Below, piece after piece: positions 11,837 through 23,731 of a DNA stretch of 64,000 nt. How positions within the stretch are numbered: the first letter of the stretch is position 1; each line of letters starts with the position of its first letter. This DNA is from Liquidambar formosana (lineage: Eukaryota > Streptophyta > Magnoliopsida > Saxifragales > Altingiaceae). A program made the position numbers and the translations under genes. Under the pieces are notes generated by a model, which made no database searches, was not told the DNA's origin, and saw only the letters and a program-made list of their open reading frames with translations. The DNA is taken from NCBI GenBank assembly GCA_039720395.1, contig JBBPBK010000072.1, forward strand, positions 186,001 through 250,000, read 5' to 3'.

Positions 11837-14800
11837 TGTCTCTTTTCTCTCCTCTATGGATATTTATGGCATGGATATAGATCCTAGGAACGATGTCCCC
11901 CCGGAGCTCGTTGAGCAAAGGAAAAGGGGCGTCACCGAACCTAATATGGATGAATTGGAATCAATCAACTTAGGGACGAATGAATTGCCAAGAATAGTTA
12001 AAATTGGGAAAACCCTCTCCCCCGTTGAAAAAGAAAAGATGATCTCCCTCTTGAAAGCCAACATTATGGCTTTTGCATGGTCTTATGAAGACATGCCTGG
12101 CATTGACCCCGATATTGTGCAACACTATATCCCCACCAATTCCCTAAAGAAGCCGGTAAAGCAGAAACTCAGAAGATTAAAACCAGAATGGGCCCTAAAA
12201 GTAAAAGAAGAGGTAACTAAACAACTAGACGCGGGTTTCCTTCAAGTTGTGGAGTACCCCGAGTGGTTGTCGAATATAGTGCCTGTGCCTAAAAAAGATG
12301 GGAAAGTGAGGATGTGTGTCGACTTCCGAGATCTCAACGCTGCGAGCCCTAAGGATGACTTTCCTTTACCCCATATCGACGTGTTGGTAGATAGCACGGT
12401 GGGACACGCACTCCTCTCCTTCATGGACGGATTCTCCGGGTATAACCAGATAAAGATGGCGCCTCAAGACATGGAGAAAACAGCCTTTATCACGCAATGG
12501 GGAACGTACTGTTACAAAGTAATGCCTTTTGGCTTAAGAAACGCTGGGGCTACTTACCAAAGAGCAGCTACGACCCTATTGCATGATATGATCCATAAGG
12601 AAGTTGAGGTTTACGTCGATGATATGATCGTGAAGTCCGTGGATAGAGAAGGGCATTTCAAGGCGCTAGAGAAGTTCCTAGAGCGAGCAAAGAAGTACAA
12701 TCTCCGTCTAAACCCATAGAAGTGTGCTTTTGGTGTCACTGCAGGCAAGCTATTAGGGTTCATGATCACTCAGAGAGGCATCGAAGTAGACCCAGGGAAG
12801 ATAAAAGCTATTGTGGAGATGGAGCCACCTAGCACGGAGAAGCAGATTCGGGGTTTTCTGGGAAGAGTTCAATACATAAGCCGATTCATTGCCAACTTGA
12901 CCATGGTTTGCGAACCAATCTTCAAATTGCTTAAGAAAGGTGTGCCAAAAGTATGGAACGAAGAATGCCAAGAGGCCTTTGAGACCATTAAGAGATACTT
13001 GAGCAATCCTCCAATCTTAGTTCCCCCACGGCAAGGTGCGCCACTTTTGTTATACTTAACGGTCACTGAAACCGTGACGGGAGCTATGTTAGCTCAATAT
13101 CTTGAAGGGTCTACAAAGGAAAATGCCATTTATTACTTAAGCAAGAAAATGACAGACTATGAAGTGAAGTACAATGCAATTGAAAAGGCTTGTGTGGCAC
13201 TAGTATGGGCGACGCAGAAACTCCGGCACTACATGATGTCCTTCGAAGTGTTCTTGATAAGTCGCATGGACCCGTTGAAGTACCTGGTAGAAAGGCCAGT
13301 ATTGTCATTCAGAACTGCTCGATGGTCAATTCTCCTCAATGAATTCGACATTAAGTACGTGAATCAGAAGTCTATCAAGGGAAGCGTCATCGCAGACTAC
13401 CTAGCCAGCTGCCTGGTGTTATCATCCGTTCCGTTCAATGATCAATTCCCAGATGAGGACGTGCTAGAGATTGGTAGAAAAACTTGGAGAGTATACTTCG
13501 ATGGGGCAGCCAATAAAAAAGGTTATGGGATAGGAGTCCTGCTGGTCTCACCTGAAGAGGCATTTACACCGTTGGCGGTCAAGTTGGGGTTCGAAGCCAC
13601 CAACAACATTGCTGAATATGAGGCCTGTATCCTAGCATTGGAAGCGGCACTTGAATTGGGGATCAAAGAATTGGAAGTGTTCGGGGACTCGGCGCTAATC
13701 ATTTGTCAGATAAAAGGGGAATGGAAAACTCGAGATGAGAAATTGTTGCCTTACCATGCCTATCTGGAAGCTCTAACCAAGGAGTTCTCAGAGATACAGT
13801 TCAACCACCTTTCAAGAAACAAGAACCAGTTCGCCAATGCCTTGGCGACCCTAGCATCCATGGTGGAGATACCTGAAGGGGGAAATGTGAAGCCGTTGGT
13901 GATAGAATGCCGAGACAAGCCTGTGTACTGTTGTGCAATCCGAGGAGGAGAGGTAAATGATGGCCGTCCGTGGTTCCATGACATAAAGAAGTTCATTGAA
14001 GAAAGGGAATACCCAGAAGGAGCATCTCGTATCGATAGAAAAACCCTAAGGCGGTTGGCGAGTCACTATGTACTTTGTGGAGGAAAGCTATATCGGAGAT
14101 CATACGACGGGATCCACCTGCTGTGTGTCACCGAGGAGGAAGCCGAGCATCTGATTAAAGAAATCCATGAAGGGACAGGGGCTCCGCATATGAATGGCTA
14201 TATGTTAGCTAAGAAAATCATGAGGTTAGGCTATTATTGTTCCACCATGGAAAGAGACTGCCACGCACATGTCAAGAAGTGCCACAAATGCCAACTGTTC
14301 GCCAGTGGACAACATTTGCCTTCTATGCCTTTAACGAGTATGTCATCACCTTGGCCATTCGCGGTATGGGGGATAGATATCATCGGACAGATCAAGCCAA
14401 AGGCATCAAATGGGCATGAATACATCCTGGTCGCCATCGACAATTTCACTAAGTGGGTGGAAGCAGCGTCCTTCAAGACCTTGAATTCCAAGAAGGTAGC
14501 ACAGTTCATACAGCACAGCATCATCTATCGATATGGGGTACCGCATGAAGTTATCTCAGACAATGGCCAGCACTTTCAGAAAGAAACCCATGAGCTCTTG
14601 CAAAAGTATGGCATAGCCCACCATCTGTCGTCACCATACCGTCCTCAGACTAATGGAGCGGTGGAAGCAGCTAACAAGAACATCAAGAAGATACTACAGA
14701 AGACTGCGGACTCACATACAGACTGGCATGAGAAGTTGCCATTGGCTCTATGGGGTTACAGAACGTTAATAAGGTCGTCAACAGGGGCTACCCCTTATTC

Positions 14801-15215
14801 TCTAGTTTATGGAATGGAGGCCGTGTTGCCAGTTGAGTTGGAGGTTCCTTCACTAAGGGTTGCTGTGGAGAGCCAGATAGCAGAAGTGGATTGGGTTAAG
14901 AGCCGTTATGACGAGTTAGCTTTACTCGATGAAAGGCGGTTAAGGGCGCTGTATCATGTTCAGGGGTATCAACGGAAAGTTGCCAGAGCATTCAACAAGC
15001 ATGTCAAAGATCGAGGTCTAAAGAAAGGGGATGTAGTGCTGAAAGAAATCAGAGCTCCAGTGTTCGATCCGCGGGGAAAATTCAAGCCAAGTTGGGGTGG
15101 ACCATACATTATCAAAGAGATATTGCCAGCAGGGGCTGTTCGCCTCATGGATTTAGATGGAATTGAGTTCGCTCGTCCAACTAATTTGGATCAATTGGAG
15201 AAATATCATGTTTGA
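11837..15215 (+). pseudogene. pol: Element A pol: RT, RNase H, aRNase H, integrase; one nonsense codon
   Basis: Reverse transcriptase with YVDD near 12613, a first RNase H whose usual catalytic aspartate position reads LTVTET, and a second archaeal-type RNase H (FDGAAN, NIAEYEA, FGDSAL). The integrase has a zinc-binding region ending CHKC near 14282, and D, D, E at GIDIIG, SDNGQ and GAVEA. The first Met is 11856. One TAG at 12717-12719 sits where C has CAG; the frame then runs unbroken to 15215. In this copy the third aRNase H acidic residue region reads NQFANALATL, where B and C have NQFADALATL, so a catalytic aspartate may be lost. Otherwise the layout is standard for Tat. Confidence 0.93.
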
Positions 15216-15536
15216 AGCCTGCTAGGTTGAAAACCCGTAAGGGTGGCCTAGGCAAAAGTTAAGGCATAAGAACTACGTAAGACCTGATTCTCCATTCAAA
15301 AACAAAAAAAAAAAAAAAAAAACAAAAAACAAAAAACAAAAAAAAAGAGGAAGAAAGAAAAAAAGAAAAATCATGGAGATACGTAGGCAACCCATAAAGT
15401 TACCTTGGGTGCGGTCTAAATCAAACAACAAAATCCCAAATTTAATTTATTATTGGAAATTTATTCAAAACTAAATTGATTGACATAGCAATTCATTGGT
15501 ATTAAGTAAAAGAACTATAAAAGTGCCATAAATATC
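15216..15536. other. Post-pol spacer with stem around an A-rich tract, element A
   Basis: Between the converging 3' ends of pol and the antisense gene. CTACGT (15273-15278) and CTCCAT (15290-15295) pair with ATGGAG (15373-15378) and ACGTAG (15381-15386) around an A-rich loop. The same structure with changed but paired bases is in B and C. A terminator or RNA-stability role is inferred. No gene here. Confidence 0.55.
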
Positions 15537-16838
15537 CTATTCTATTGAGTCTTCAATTTTCTTGAGCTCCTTTGCAGCTCGCTCCTCAGCTTTCTTCTCC
15601 TCCCTTGCATGTCTTCTTTTCTTCCTCAAGTCGTGTTCATAAGCTGCTGTCACTGCTTCCATAATATCTTCTCTGCAAGATCCAAGTTCGTTATTCTTGA
15701 TAAGTCCAAAAATCCTTTCTCTTCGAGTAGTCTCTCTCTCACCTAAATTGCTTTTCAACCATTCCTTATACTCGGGGCTCATCATATACGGACCATCAGT
15801 ATTCGTAACTTGGGTTAGTATCAACTTGCTAGGCCATCGGTCCTTCGCCCAAGTCACTACAGAAAGACCCGTGGGCACCACAGGATAGTCACCTTTCAAG
15901 GAAGTGGGTATGGTTTGCATGGCGCCCATCTGACGAAGAACCCTTGAAGGCCAATAGAAGGAAGTAGACCTCAGTCCTATGAGTCTCACCATGGTGCATC
16001 CAGAAGTTCGCAGAAGCACCTGTTCACTACAGCCCCATATAAAGACAAACCACTTGATGTTCCTCCATGAAAGGGTTTGGAAGTAACCTAGCCAATCTCT
16101 CAATGAAAATTGCCCAGGCAGTTCAATGCGGCGAAGACAGTAATGCTGGGGCTTGTATGATGTAATGGCAACTGGTGACAAGAAATTCAGTCTTTCAAGC
16201 AACCACATCTGCAGTAGAATGGGGCTACCTCCTAAGGAAACCTTTGGGTCCTCATGGACTTTATCCAAACCATTCAGGGTTTCAGCTAGCACCATGGGAA
16301 TCAAGTTATGGCCCTTGGCAAGGAGAGGAATCAAGTCACAGATTTGAACGGGAACATGTGGAGTACCAGTGGAAATAAGAAAACGACCAATGAGGCAAAA
16401 GGCAAGAGCATGCTTAATAGGAAAGGTAAAATTCAGAATACCTTTACTATCACAAGCTAAAAAAGAGGTTGCCAATTTCATCAAGTCTACCATATGGTCT
16501 TTTACAAACGTAGAGGCATATTGTGAGTGAATCCCAAGTAGATTGGAGAAAGAAGTAAGAAAGCTTGGGCGAGGAGTAGGGAGAATGAAAGGACCTACCG
16601 TTGAAACTCCATACAATGCACAGAATTCCTCCATGGTTGGGCACAGTTCTTCATAGTTGAAGCGGAACACATGAACTTGAGGATCCCAAAAATATGTAGC
16701 AGCAGTGAAGAGGTTCGTTTCAAGCCTCACATGCCTCAAGGAGAGCAATGGATCCAAGCCAAAGCACTTGAACTCAGATTTTGCTTCAGCACTCATAACT
16801 CTCAAAAACCCTCCTAAAAATTTGTCTAGAGCCTCCAT
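15537..16838 (-). CDS. Antisense DUF7745-like protein, element A
   Basis: 433 aa, single exon, opposite to gag-pol. ATG at 16838, TATA 49 bp upstream. It has the motif FWDPQVHVFRFNYEELCPT followed by MEEFCALYG, near residues 50-75. This recalls the plant DUF7745 / plant-mobile-domain-like group, in which an F-x-F-x-EE-PT-EE pattern precedes a helical domain. The C-terminus is very basic (KKRRHAREEKK), nuclear-localisation-like. It is intact, unlike gag-pol of the same element. The orthologues in B (broken) and C (intact, 428 aa) occupy the same site. Function is unknown; family assignment is from remembered motif resemblance, not a search. Extra antisense ORFs downstream of integrase are known from Tat elements. 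Confidence 0.8.
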   Translation of the reverse strand: MEALDKFLGGFLRVMSAEAKSEFKCFGLDPLLSLRHVRLETNLFTAATYFWDPQVHVFRFNYEELCPTMEEFCALYGVSTVGPFILPTPRPSFLTSFSNLLGIHSQYASTFVKDHMVDLMKLATSFLACDSKGILNFTFPIKHALAFCLIGRFLISTGTPHVPVQICDLIPLLAKGHNLIPMVLAETLNGLDKVHEDPKVSLGGSPILLQMWLLERLNFLSPVAITSYKPQHYCLRRIELPGQFSLRDWLGYFQTLSWRNIKWFVFIWGCSEQVLLRTSGCTMVRLIGLRSTSFYWPSRVLRQMGAMQTIPTSLKGDYPVVPTGLSVVTWAKDRWPSKLILTQVTNTDGPYMMSPEYKEWLKSNLGERETTRRERIFGLIKNNELGSCREDIMEAVTAAYEHDLRKKRRHAREEKKAEERAAKELKKIEDSIE

Positions 16839-16886
16839 AATTTCTAATGAATGAATACAAGTAGGTTTAGGAACCTCTTGGATGTG

Positions 16887-17040
16887 TTTTTATAGGGAAA
16901 AGGTCACAAATCCAAGTTCAAATAGGAAAAAAACCCATCAGAATAGGAAGTTTCCTATTCAAAGTGGGATTTCCGCTTCGGGCTCGGGTAACCACCCAGG
17001 CCTGGGCGGCTAGGCTCCCGAGGCCTGGTGGTCACCCAAG
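16887..17040 (-). promoter_or_regulatory. Promoter of the A antisense gene: TATA plus damaged GC box
   Basis: TATAAAAA on the minus strand (16887-16894), 49 bp from the ATG. The box at 16983-17040 keeps its outer arms (CTCGGGTAACCACC, GGTGGTCACCC) but has only one core unit, and that is altered to GGCGGCTAGGCTCC. In B and C two cores are intact. The gap to TATA is about 89 bp. Confidence 0.55.
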
Positions 17041-17149
17041 CCACTTTGTTTTGGTTTTGCTTCTCGCTTTGTCTCGCCTTGACGCGTGATCAAACCTCCT
17101 TCCAAATGAGATATTCAACACTTTTTGAGCTTAAAATCAATCAAATTCC

Positions 17150-18900
17150 ATCTTGAAATCAATTCCTTGAATTGATTTTATGTTCAAAAGGGTTGAATAT
17201 ATTTCCCCTGTGTCATGCCAACTCAAGTGACAATGTGTTAAGTCACTTTCCTCTTGCACCATGCCTGTTCAATCTTGATAAATTGATCATATATCCTCAT
17301 TTCAAATCTTGATTTTTCATCCTACTTGGTTGAATATATTCATCGCTTGAATGTGTTCTTCCATTTCAAGAGTGTATTCACCCTTTGAATATGCTTCTCA
17401 GTTTCAAATTCTCATTTTCTATCATACTTGGTTGAATATATTCATCACTTGAATATATTCTTCCATTTCAAAAGCATGTTCGCCCATTGAATATGCTTCC
17501 TAGTTTCAGATCCTCATTATCACTTACTTGGTAAAATATATTCATCGCTTGGGTATATTTCTCCATTTCAATGGTATACTCATCACTCGAGTATACTTCT
17601 CAGATATTTTGTCACTTACTTGGTTAAGTATATCCATCGCTTGGGTATATTTCTCCATTTCAATGGTATACTCATCACTTGAGTATACTTCTCAGATATT
17701 TTGCCACTTACTTGGTTAAGTATATCCATCGCTTGGGTATATTTCTCCATTTCAATAGTATGTTCATCACTTGAACAAACTTCTCAGAATATTTGTCACT
17801 TACTTGGTTAAATATATTCATGACCAGAATATATTTCTCCATTTCAATGGTGTACTCATCACTTGAGTACACTTCTCAGATTATTCTCTATCTTACTTGC
17901 TTAAGTATATCCATCGCTTGGATATATTTCTCTATTTCAATGGTATGTTTATCACTTAAACATACTTGTCACTTACTTGGTTAAGTATATCCATCACTTG
18001 GATATATTTCTCTATTTCAATGGTATATTTATCACTCAAACATACTTGTCACTTACTTGGTTAAGTATATTCGTGACTAGAATATATTTCTCCATTTCAA
18101 TGGTGTACTCATCACTTGAGTACACTTCTCAGATTATTCTTATCTTACTTGGTTAAATATATCCGTCGTTTGGATATATTTCTCCATTTCAATGGTATGC
18201 TCATCACTTGAGTGTACTTCTCAGCTTACTTGGTTAAATATATCCATCACTTGGATACATTTCTCCATTTCAAAAGTATGTTCATCACTTGAACGTACTT
18301 CTCAGTCTTTTTCAATCATTAAGTATACTCATCACTTGAGTATATTTCTCAGCATCTTTTTCATCACTTGGTTAAATATGTTCGTGACCTGAATATATTT
18401 CTCCATTTCAAAAGTACACTCATCACTTGAATACACCTATCAGATTATTCTTATCCTACTTGGTTAAAGATATCCATCGCTTGGATATATTTCTCCATTT
18501 CAATGGTATGCTCACCACTTGAGTATACTTCTCAGATTTCATTCTCAGATTACTTGGTTAAATATATTCGTGACCTGAATATATTTCTCCATTTCAATGG
18601 TATACTCATCATTTGAGTATACTTCTCAGATATTTTGTCACTCACTTGGTTAAATATATTCGTGACCTGAATATACTTCTCCATTTCAAAGGTATGTTCA
18701 TCACTTGAACGTACTTCTCAGATCTCATTCTCATCACTTGGTTAAATATATTCGTGACTAGAATATATATTTCTCCATTTCAAAAGTATGTTCATTCGTA
18801 GTGGCTTGAATATGCTTCTCTTGACAATCATCAACCCCCAGTGGTTTAAGTATACTCATGACTTGAGTACACTTCCTTATTTCAGTCTCAGGTTTTCAAC
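17150..18900 (+). repeat. Tandem array of covarying hairpins, element A
   Basis: Units of about 90-100 bp, each with two short palindromes separated by TTCTCCATTTCAATG-like spacers. Examples: GTATACTCA-TCACT-TGAGTATAC (17666-17688), GTGTACTCA-TCACT-TGAGTACAC (17850-17872), GTATGTTTA-TCACT-TAAACATAC (17943-17965), and GAATATATTCA pairing at 17434-17460. Both arms change together between units. An isolated 10-bp stem is at 17156-17178. There is no coding potential; open frames such as 17528-17719 are repeat translations. Variable repeats at this site are known in Tat elements and can seed satellites. Bases 17041-17149 show nothing. Confidence 0.85.
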
Positions 18901-18946
18901 CTCCCATCATTGTTGGTATTAGTGTGTGATTTCTCCGGGCTTTTTG

Positions 18947-19011
18947 GCCAAAAATGGGTTGTTCTTTATCATTGGTTCACAAGTGTAACTTGTTCGCCAA
19001 TGAGGGGCTTC
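18947..19011 (+). promoter_or_regulatory. Pre-PPT hairpin and polypurine tract, element A
   Basis: CATTGG-n3-ACAAGT-n3-ACTTGT-n3-CCAATG (18970-19002) leads directly into TGAGGGGCTTC and the 3' LTR. The GAGGGG run is the likely plus-strand primer. The hairpin is conserved in B and C with compensating base changes. Confidence 0.65.
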
Positions 19012-19613
19012 TGTCACACCACATTTTTGCACCACCTTACTAGGGCTCATCATTTCATGCATGTTTTTGTTTTGTTTTTGAGTCTAGTCACTTGCATTAG
19101 TTTTCTAGAGTCACAAGGACAATGGATATGAATTTTGGTTCAAATTGGAGTTGATCTTGAGGGATAATAAGAGCTTTTGTGACTTGAGGGGCATAATCGT
19201 CTTTTAAGTCCCAAACTTTTCATTTGACCTTGGAATGATCTCCAAATTGTCAATTGGAGTTCATATGGATGCATATGAGGTATTTCTAGGTTCAATTTGG
19301 TAAGTCAATGGCTCGGGATTAAAATGGCTCGATGTAGTTCAAGTTGGTTAATTGACCCTTCTTTGGGTTAGCTCTAATTGACTCACAATTACCAACCAAA
19401 TCTTTTCAAATTGACTTTCATTAGTCATCATTTCACCCCATTTTGTACCGGTTGTCATCTTAAGTCCCGTGGCCCTGATGATGAGTTTAGTGTGGTTATT
19501 TACGGATTATCCTTGAAGAATTAGTGCGAATCACAGCATGAGATTTTTGGTTAAAATGAAAAGAAAATTATTTTATTAAATTAGCCATTTTTATCATGAC
19601 ACTAACACGTGTA

Positions 19614-19812
19614 CGTATGTGATGAGTGTGTGTACGCACATACGATACATGTGCATGCGTGTTAGCGGTCAGTCTCCCAATTTTTATAAAAGACAATTTC
19701 CTTTTCCTATTCAGATTAGAAGTCTTTTATCATTATAAAATACCTTTGGATTATTCTCCAAGGAAACCTAGTCCAGGAAGGAAAGGGAAACTCCAGATTT
19801 CAGCTATAAATA
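19614..19812 (+). promoter_or_regulatory. Element A 3' LTR promoter copy
   Basis: Same dyad (CGTATGTG at 19614, inverted at 19637-19644) and TATAAATA (19805-19812) as the 5' LTR. In this position it could drive read-through transcription into LTR H, B and beyond. Confidence 0.4.
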
Positions 19813-20456
19813 CTCTCTTAATGTCTTTAAACAAGGGAGAGGAGAAGAGGGTTTGGAGGGAGTGAAATTCGTCATAATTCAGCAGCAGATTTTCTGAAAA
19901 CCAGCAGTTGTATTTTAATCATAACTTTTTCATCCAAAGTCAGAATTTTGATGAAATTGGTCTTGTTAGAAAGATAATTCAATTCTCTACAACGTTGTAT
20001 TTCACAAGCTTTGTCCAAATCCAACATTTTCATACCCAAAAACGCGATTGAAGTTGCTGCTGCTGCAAAGTGACGAAAATCACTTTTCTTTTCTCTTGTT
20101 CTCTTTTTGTTTTCTATTTCTTTTCAAAGTTGAGTGAGTTTTGATCTCTTTGCTGTGATACCACTTTGACAAAGAGGAGGATTCGTGTTGGTTTGATTCA
20201 CTCTAAAGACCTGAGGAGCCACGAACAATTACAAACACAAGGAAGGCCCTTCCTAAGGTATTCTCATTCTCTATTCAAGCTTAAACTAGGTTTTCATATA
20301 GGATAGGCCTATTGCATGTTAAAGGTGACTTTTTTATCATGTATTAACACTCTAGCTAGTTAATATACATGGAATATCTATTTTTTATCTACTGTTTAGC
20401 ATGCTTTAGGGCTGTCCTTTAGGTTTTTAATGCATAGTTATGATTCTTGTGCTCCT

Positions 20457-23400
20457 TGTGAACCCTAAAAAGAGTTAAGGCCCACGGGGGGTTTTAGGTT
20501 TGAAAAAGGAAAAGGAGTCGCCACCTTATTTTTTTAAGGAAATAAGGAAAACCCTAAAAAACAGTTTTGTTTTAGGAAAACAAAGGATTGACTCCATATT
20601 TAAAAATGGAAAGGCAAATGATCTTTTGGAAACCAGAGAAATCGGGGATTCGGAGGCTAAGTTACGATATGGGAAGGTTCTAGGCAAAGCCTATAGGCAC
20701 CCATATCGCCCTAAACGGTCTCTTAATTTAATTGGGCTAAATCAAAGTCTTAATCACACACAAATCAACAGTTATCATCACAGGACAGCATGCATATCAT
20801 TCATCCATTCATCCATATAATCAAGTAAATCAAAGAAAAACAGAAAAAGAAAGAGGGGGGAGAAGAAAACCTAGGATACTTAGTATCCTAGGGCGGACTT
20901 GAACATCACGAAGAGCGCCTACGTACCATGTATGGAAATACATGGATCAAAGTCCACGTAGTTCGAAAAGGAATAGGGTTATAACCTAATCAAGGCCTAT
21001 GGTAAACCCTAAGTTTCCTTTAAAGTAAAACATGGTAAGTTTCCAAAATAAATGATTCTCAAAAGATTTTTGGTAAAATATGGAATTTTGATAAAAGATG
21101 GAAACTTTGATTTAAAAGGTATTTTTTATTGAAAGGATACTATAGGAATCACCATATTCCCCTATTAGGAAACAACCTTAGGGGGGAGAAAGGGAAAGTT
21201 TCAAAGAAAGGAAAGAAGGGTGAATTGGGGCACCCTCATACCCTACTTACCTTTAGCAAAAGCAACCTGTCAAAGTAACCACCCTATTGCATAGGGTAAT
21301 TACCTTATTTGTAAGATTTCATCTCACAATAGCCAAAATAACCACCCCACATTGGTGGGGTAGTTGCACCTGTTGTACCTGTCAAAGCACCTGCAATTTC
21401 CATGCAAAACATACCAAAATACCAACCAAGCAAGCTAGATTCCAAATCAAGCTATTATCATGCCCAAACATGGGCTAACACATGCTCGAAATATCATATC
21501 AAGGACAAATAACAGATCTGGACAGAATTGAAATAAGGCTTAAAATCAACCACAAGTCATGCAACAACATGAATCATAAGCTAACTAAAACCCTAATTCA
21601 ACCCTACATGCAATGACATGCAAAAAACCCTAAAATCAACTATATGAATGCTAGAAATATCATAGTTATCAAATATGCAGCACATATATATCAACCATGA
21701 AGAAAACACAAAGAAAAACCCTAAGCTATCATGCTATATGCAACCTTCCTAATACAAGGATGAATGAAACCCTAGAATCGCAATTGTGCTCAAAATCACA
21801 TAAAATAACTCTAAATCATGCAAAGCCCATCATAGACATCATGCTAATCATGCATATTAATCAATAGAAGCATCCACACATGAGAAAAATACAAGCTTGC
21901 ACATGAAATATAGCTATTCTAAACATAAACTCAATTTCAGCACTAAGGAAACCCTAGAATCCCAAACATGCAGTAAATCACATGGGACATCATCCTAGCA
22001 TACTAAACAGCCCACAAACATTATCCTAATCATGCATACTAACTAATAGAAATAGCAAAACACAACAAAAACACAAACTTTAATATGCAAAAGAGTTATT
22101 TCATGCAGAAAACCATTTCAGCACTAAGGAAACCCTAAAGTCCCAAACATGCAGTAAATCACATGGAATAACATCCTAGCATACTAAACAGCCCACAAAT
22201 ATGATCCTAATCATGCATACTAGCTAATAGAAACAGCAAAACACAATAAAAACACAAACTTTAACATGAAATAATGACTATTCCATGTAAAACCCTAGAA
22301 AAGACTCTAAAAACCCCTAAAAACACAAAGACTCATAAAACCACATAGAATGACATTATATCATGCAAAACCAGCCATAGACAATATCCTAATCATGCAT
22401 TCTAAGCATTAGAAGCATCAACACATGATAAAACAATAAGCTTTTAATCATGAAGTAATGCAAAGCTATGTAAAAAACCCTAGTTTGAATGAAAGAGAGA
22501 AAGGGGGAGGGGCATACCTATGGTGGCTGCTGTAGAGAGTCCTCCTCCTCTTATGTGCTGCTGGAAATTCCTTCCTTCAAGCCTTCAAGCAATGCTCTAG
22601 CCTTCCTTCAAGCCTTCTCTCACACTCTCTCACTCAAAGTTTAGGTTAAACTACCCTAAGGATGGCTGCCATAGCCTCCAATGTCCCTCTCACTTCAGAA
22701 ATTCCCTCCAAGTGGCCTCCCCATTGCTGAAGTATAAGGGGGTATTTATAGGGATTGAGGGAAAACCCTCAATGGTTGGGATTAAAACCCTAGGGATTGA
22801 TCCAAGGGCTCTTAGAGGTTCCCTTGGGGCTCAAGTAGGTCAAATAGGGCTGATATTAGGGTTAAATGGCGGCTGGAGGCGTGCAAATCCGAGGAAATAG
22901 GATGGGAGCCGCGTCAAGGCTCAAAAAAGGAAAGTGGCTCGGGTGACCACCTGGGGCTGGGCGGCTAGCCACCTGGGCCCAGGCGGCTAGCCGCCCAGGC
23001 CTGGGTGGTCACCCGAGGCCATGTCAGCTTAAGCCCATTTTTGACCCTTTCGACTTCTAAATGCGTTTCCGGGCTCAAATCAACTCCGATTTTGACGAAA
23101 CGAAAGCCAAAACGATCGTGTTTCGAAGGGGAATGTAATTTGAGTCACTTGAGGGCAAGAAACCATAGCCATGGCTGCATGGTTGGGTCCTACAAAGGTG
23201 GTTAACCGCTATGCCTCACCATCGCTTAGCTTAGGTATGCACATAGGGTCGCACCGAATGCTTTCCAATTCGAAATTCAACCTCCCTAAACACATTTGGG
23301 GATGAAATTAAGACTAATCAAGGTCAAATGAGTAGTCATAGAGTGAAAATCATGAACCAATTCGAGCTAACCCGAAGTAGGTCTTTTAGCCAACCTGAGC

Positions 23401-23731
23401 CTTGCCGAGCCATTCTAATCCCAAACCTTCAATTCATCGAATTGATCCCAAAAATACCTCAAATACAACCATATGAACTCCAATTGGCAACTTGGAGATC
23501 ATTTCAAGGTCAAATGGAAAGTTTGTGACCAAAAAGACGATTATGCCCCTCAAGTCACAAAAGTTCTAATTAACCCTTAAGATTAACTCCAAATCGAACC
23601 AAAATTCATACACACCATCCTTAGGACCCTAGAAACTCAATGCAAAAGACTAGACTCAAAAAGGAAACAAAAAGACACATGCAATGACAAACCCTAGCTA
23701 AGGTGACAGGTGGCAAAAATGGGGTGTGACA
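20457..23731 (-). mobile_element. Solo LTR H (C-type, reverse)
   Basis: 3275 bp, from TGTGAACC to GTGTGACA, flanked by perfect CTCCT duplications (20452-20456 and 23732-23736). There is no internal region, so it arose by recombination between two LTRs. It is of the element C type: it has the GC box, the paired hairpins before the splice-donor consensus, and the ~180-bp repeats (about 21840-22480). No gene inside; open frames at 20500-20820 and 22712-22900 are chance. Confidence 0.93.
22743..23018 (-). promoter_or_regulatory. LTR H promoter: TATA plus GC-rich box
   Basis: TATAAATA on the minus strand at 22743-22750. Box at 22938-23018 with outer arms CTCGGGTGACCACC and GGTGGTCACCCGAG and core GGCGGCTAGCCGCC. 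Gap 188 bp. Confidence 0.6.

Noticed and set aside
17528..18392. Open frames with repeated ISITWIYFSIS-like peptides in the A array
   Set aside because: Products of the periodic hairpin repeat, broken at unit boundaries.
15216..18900. Envelope-like gene between integrase and 3' LTR
   Set aside because: The genes there are antisense and PMD/DUF7745-like; no signal peptide or membrane segment in sense frames.
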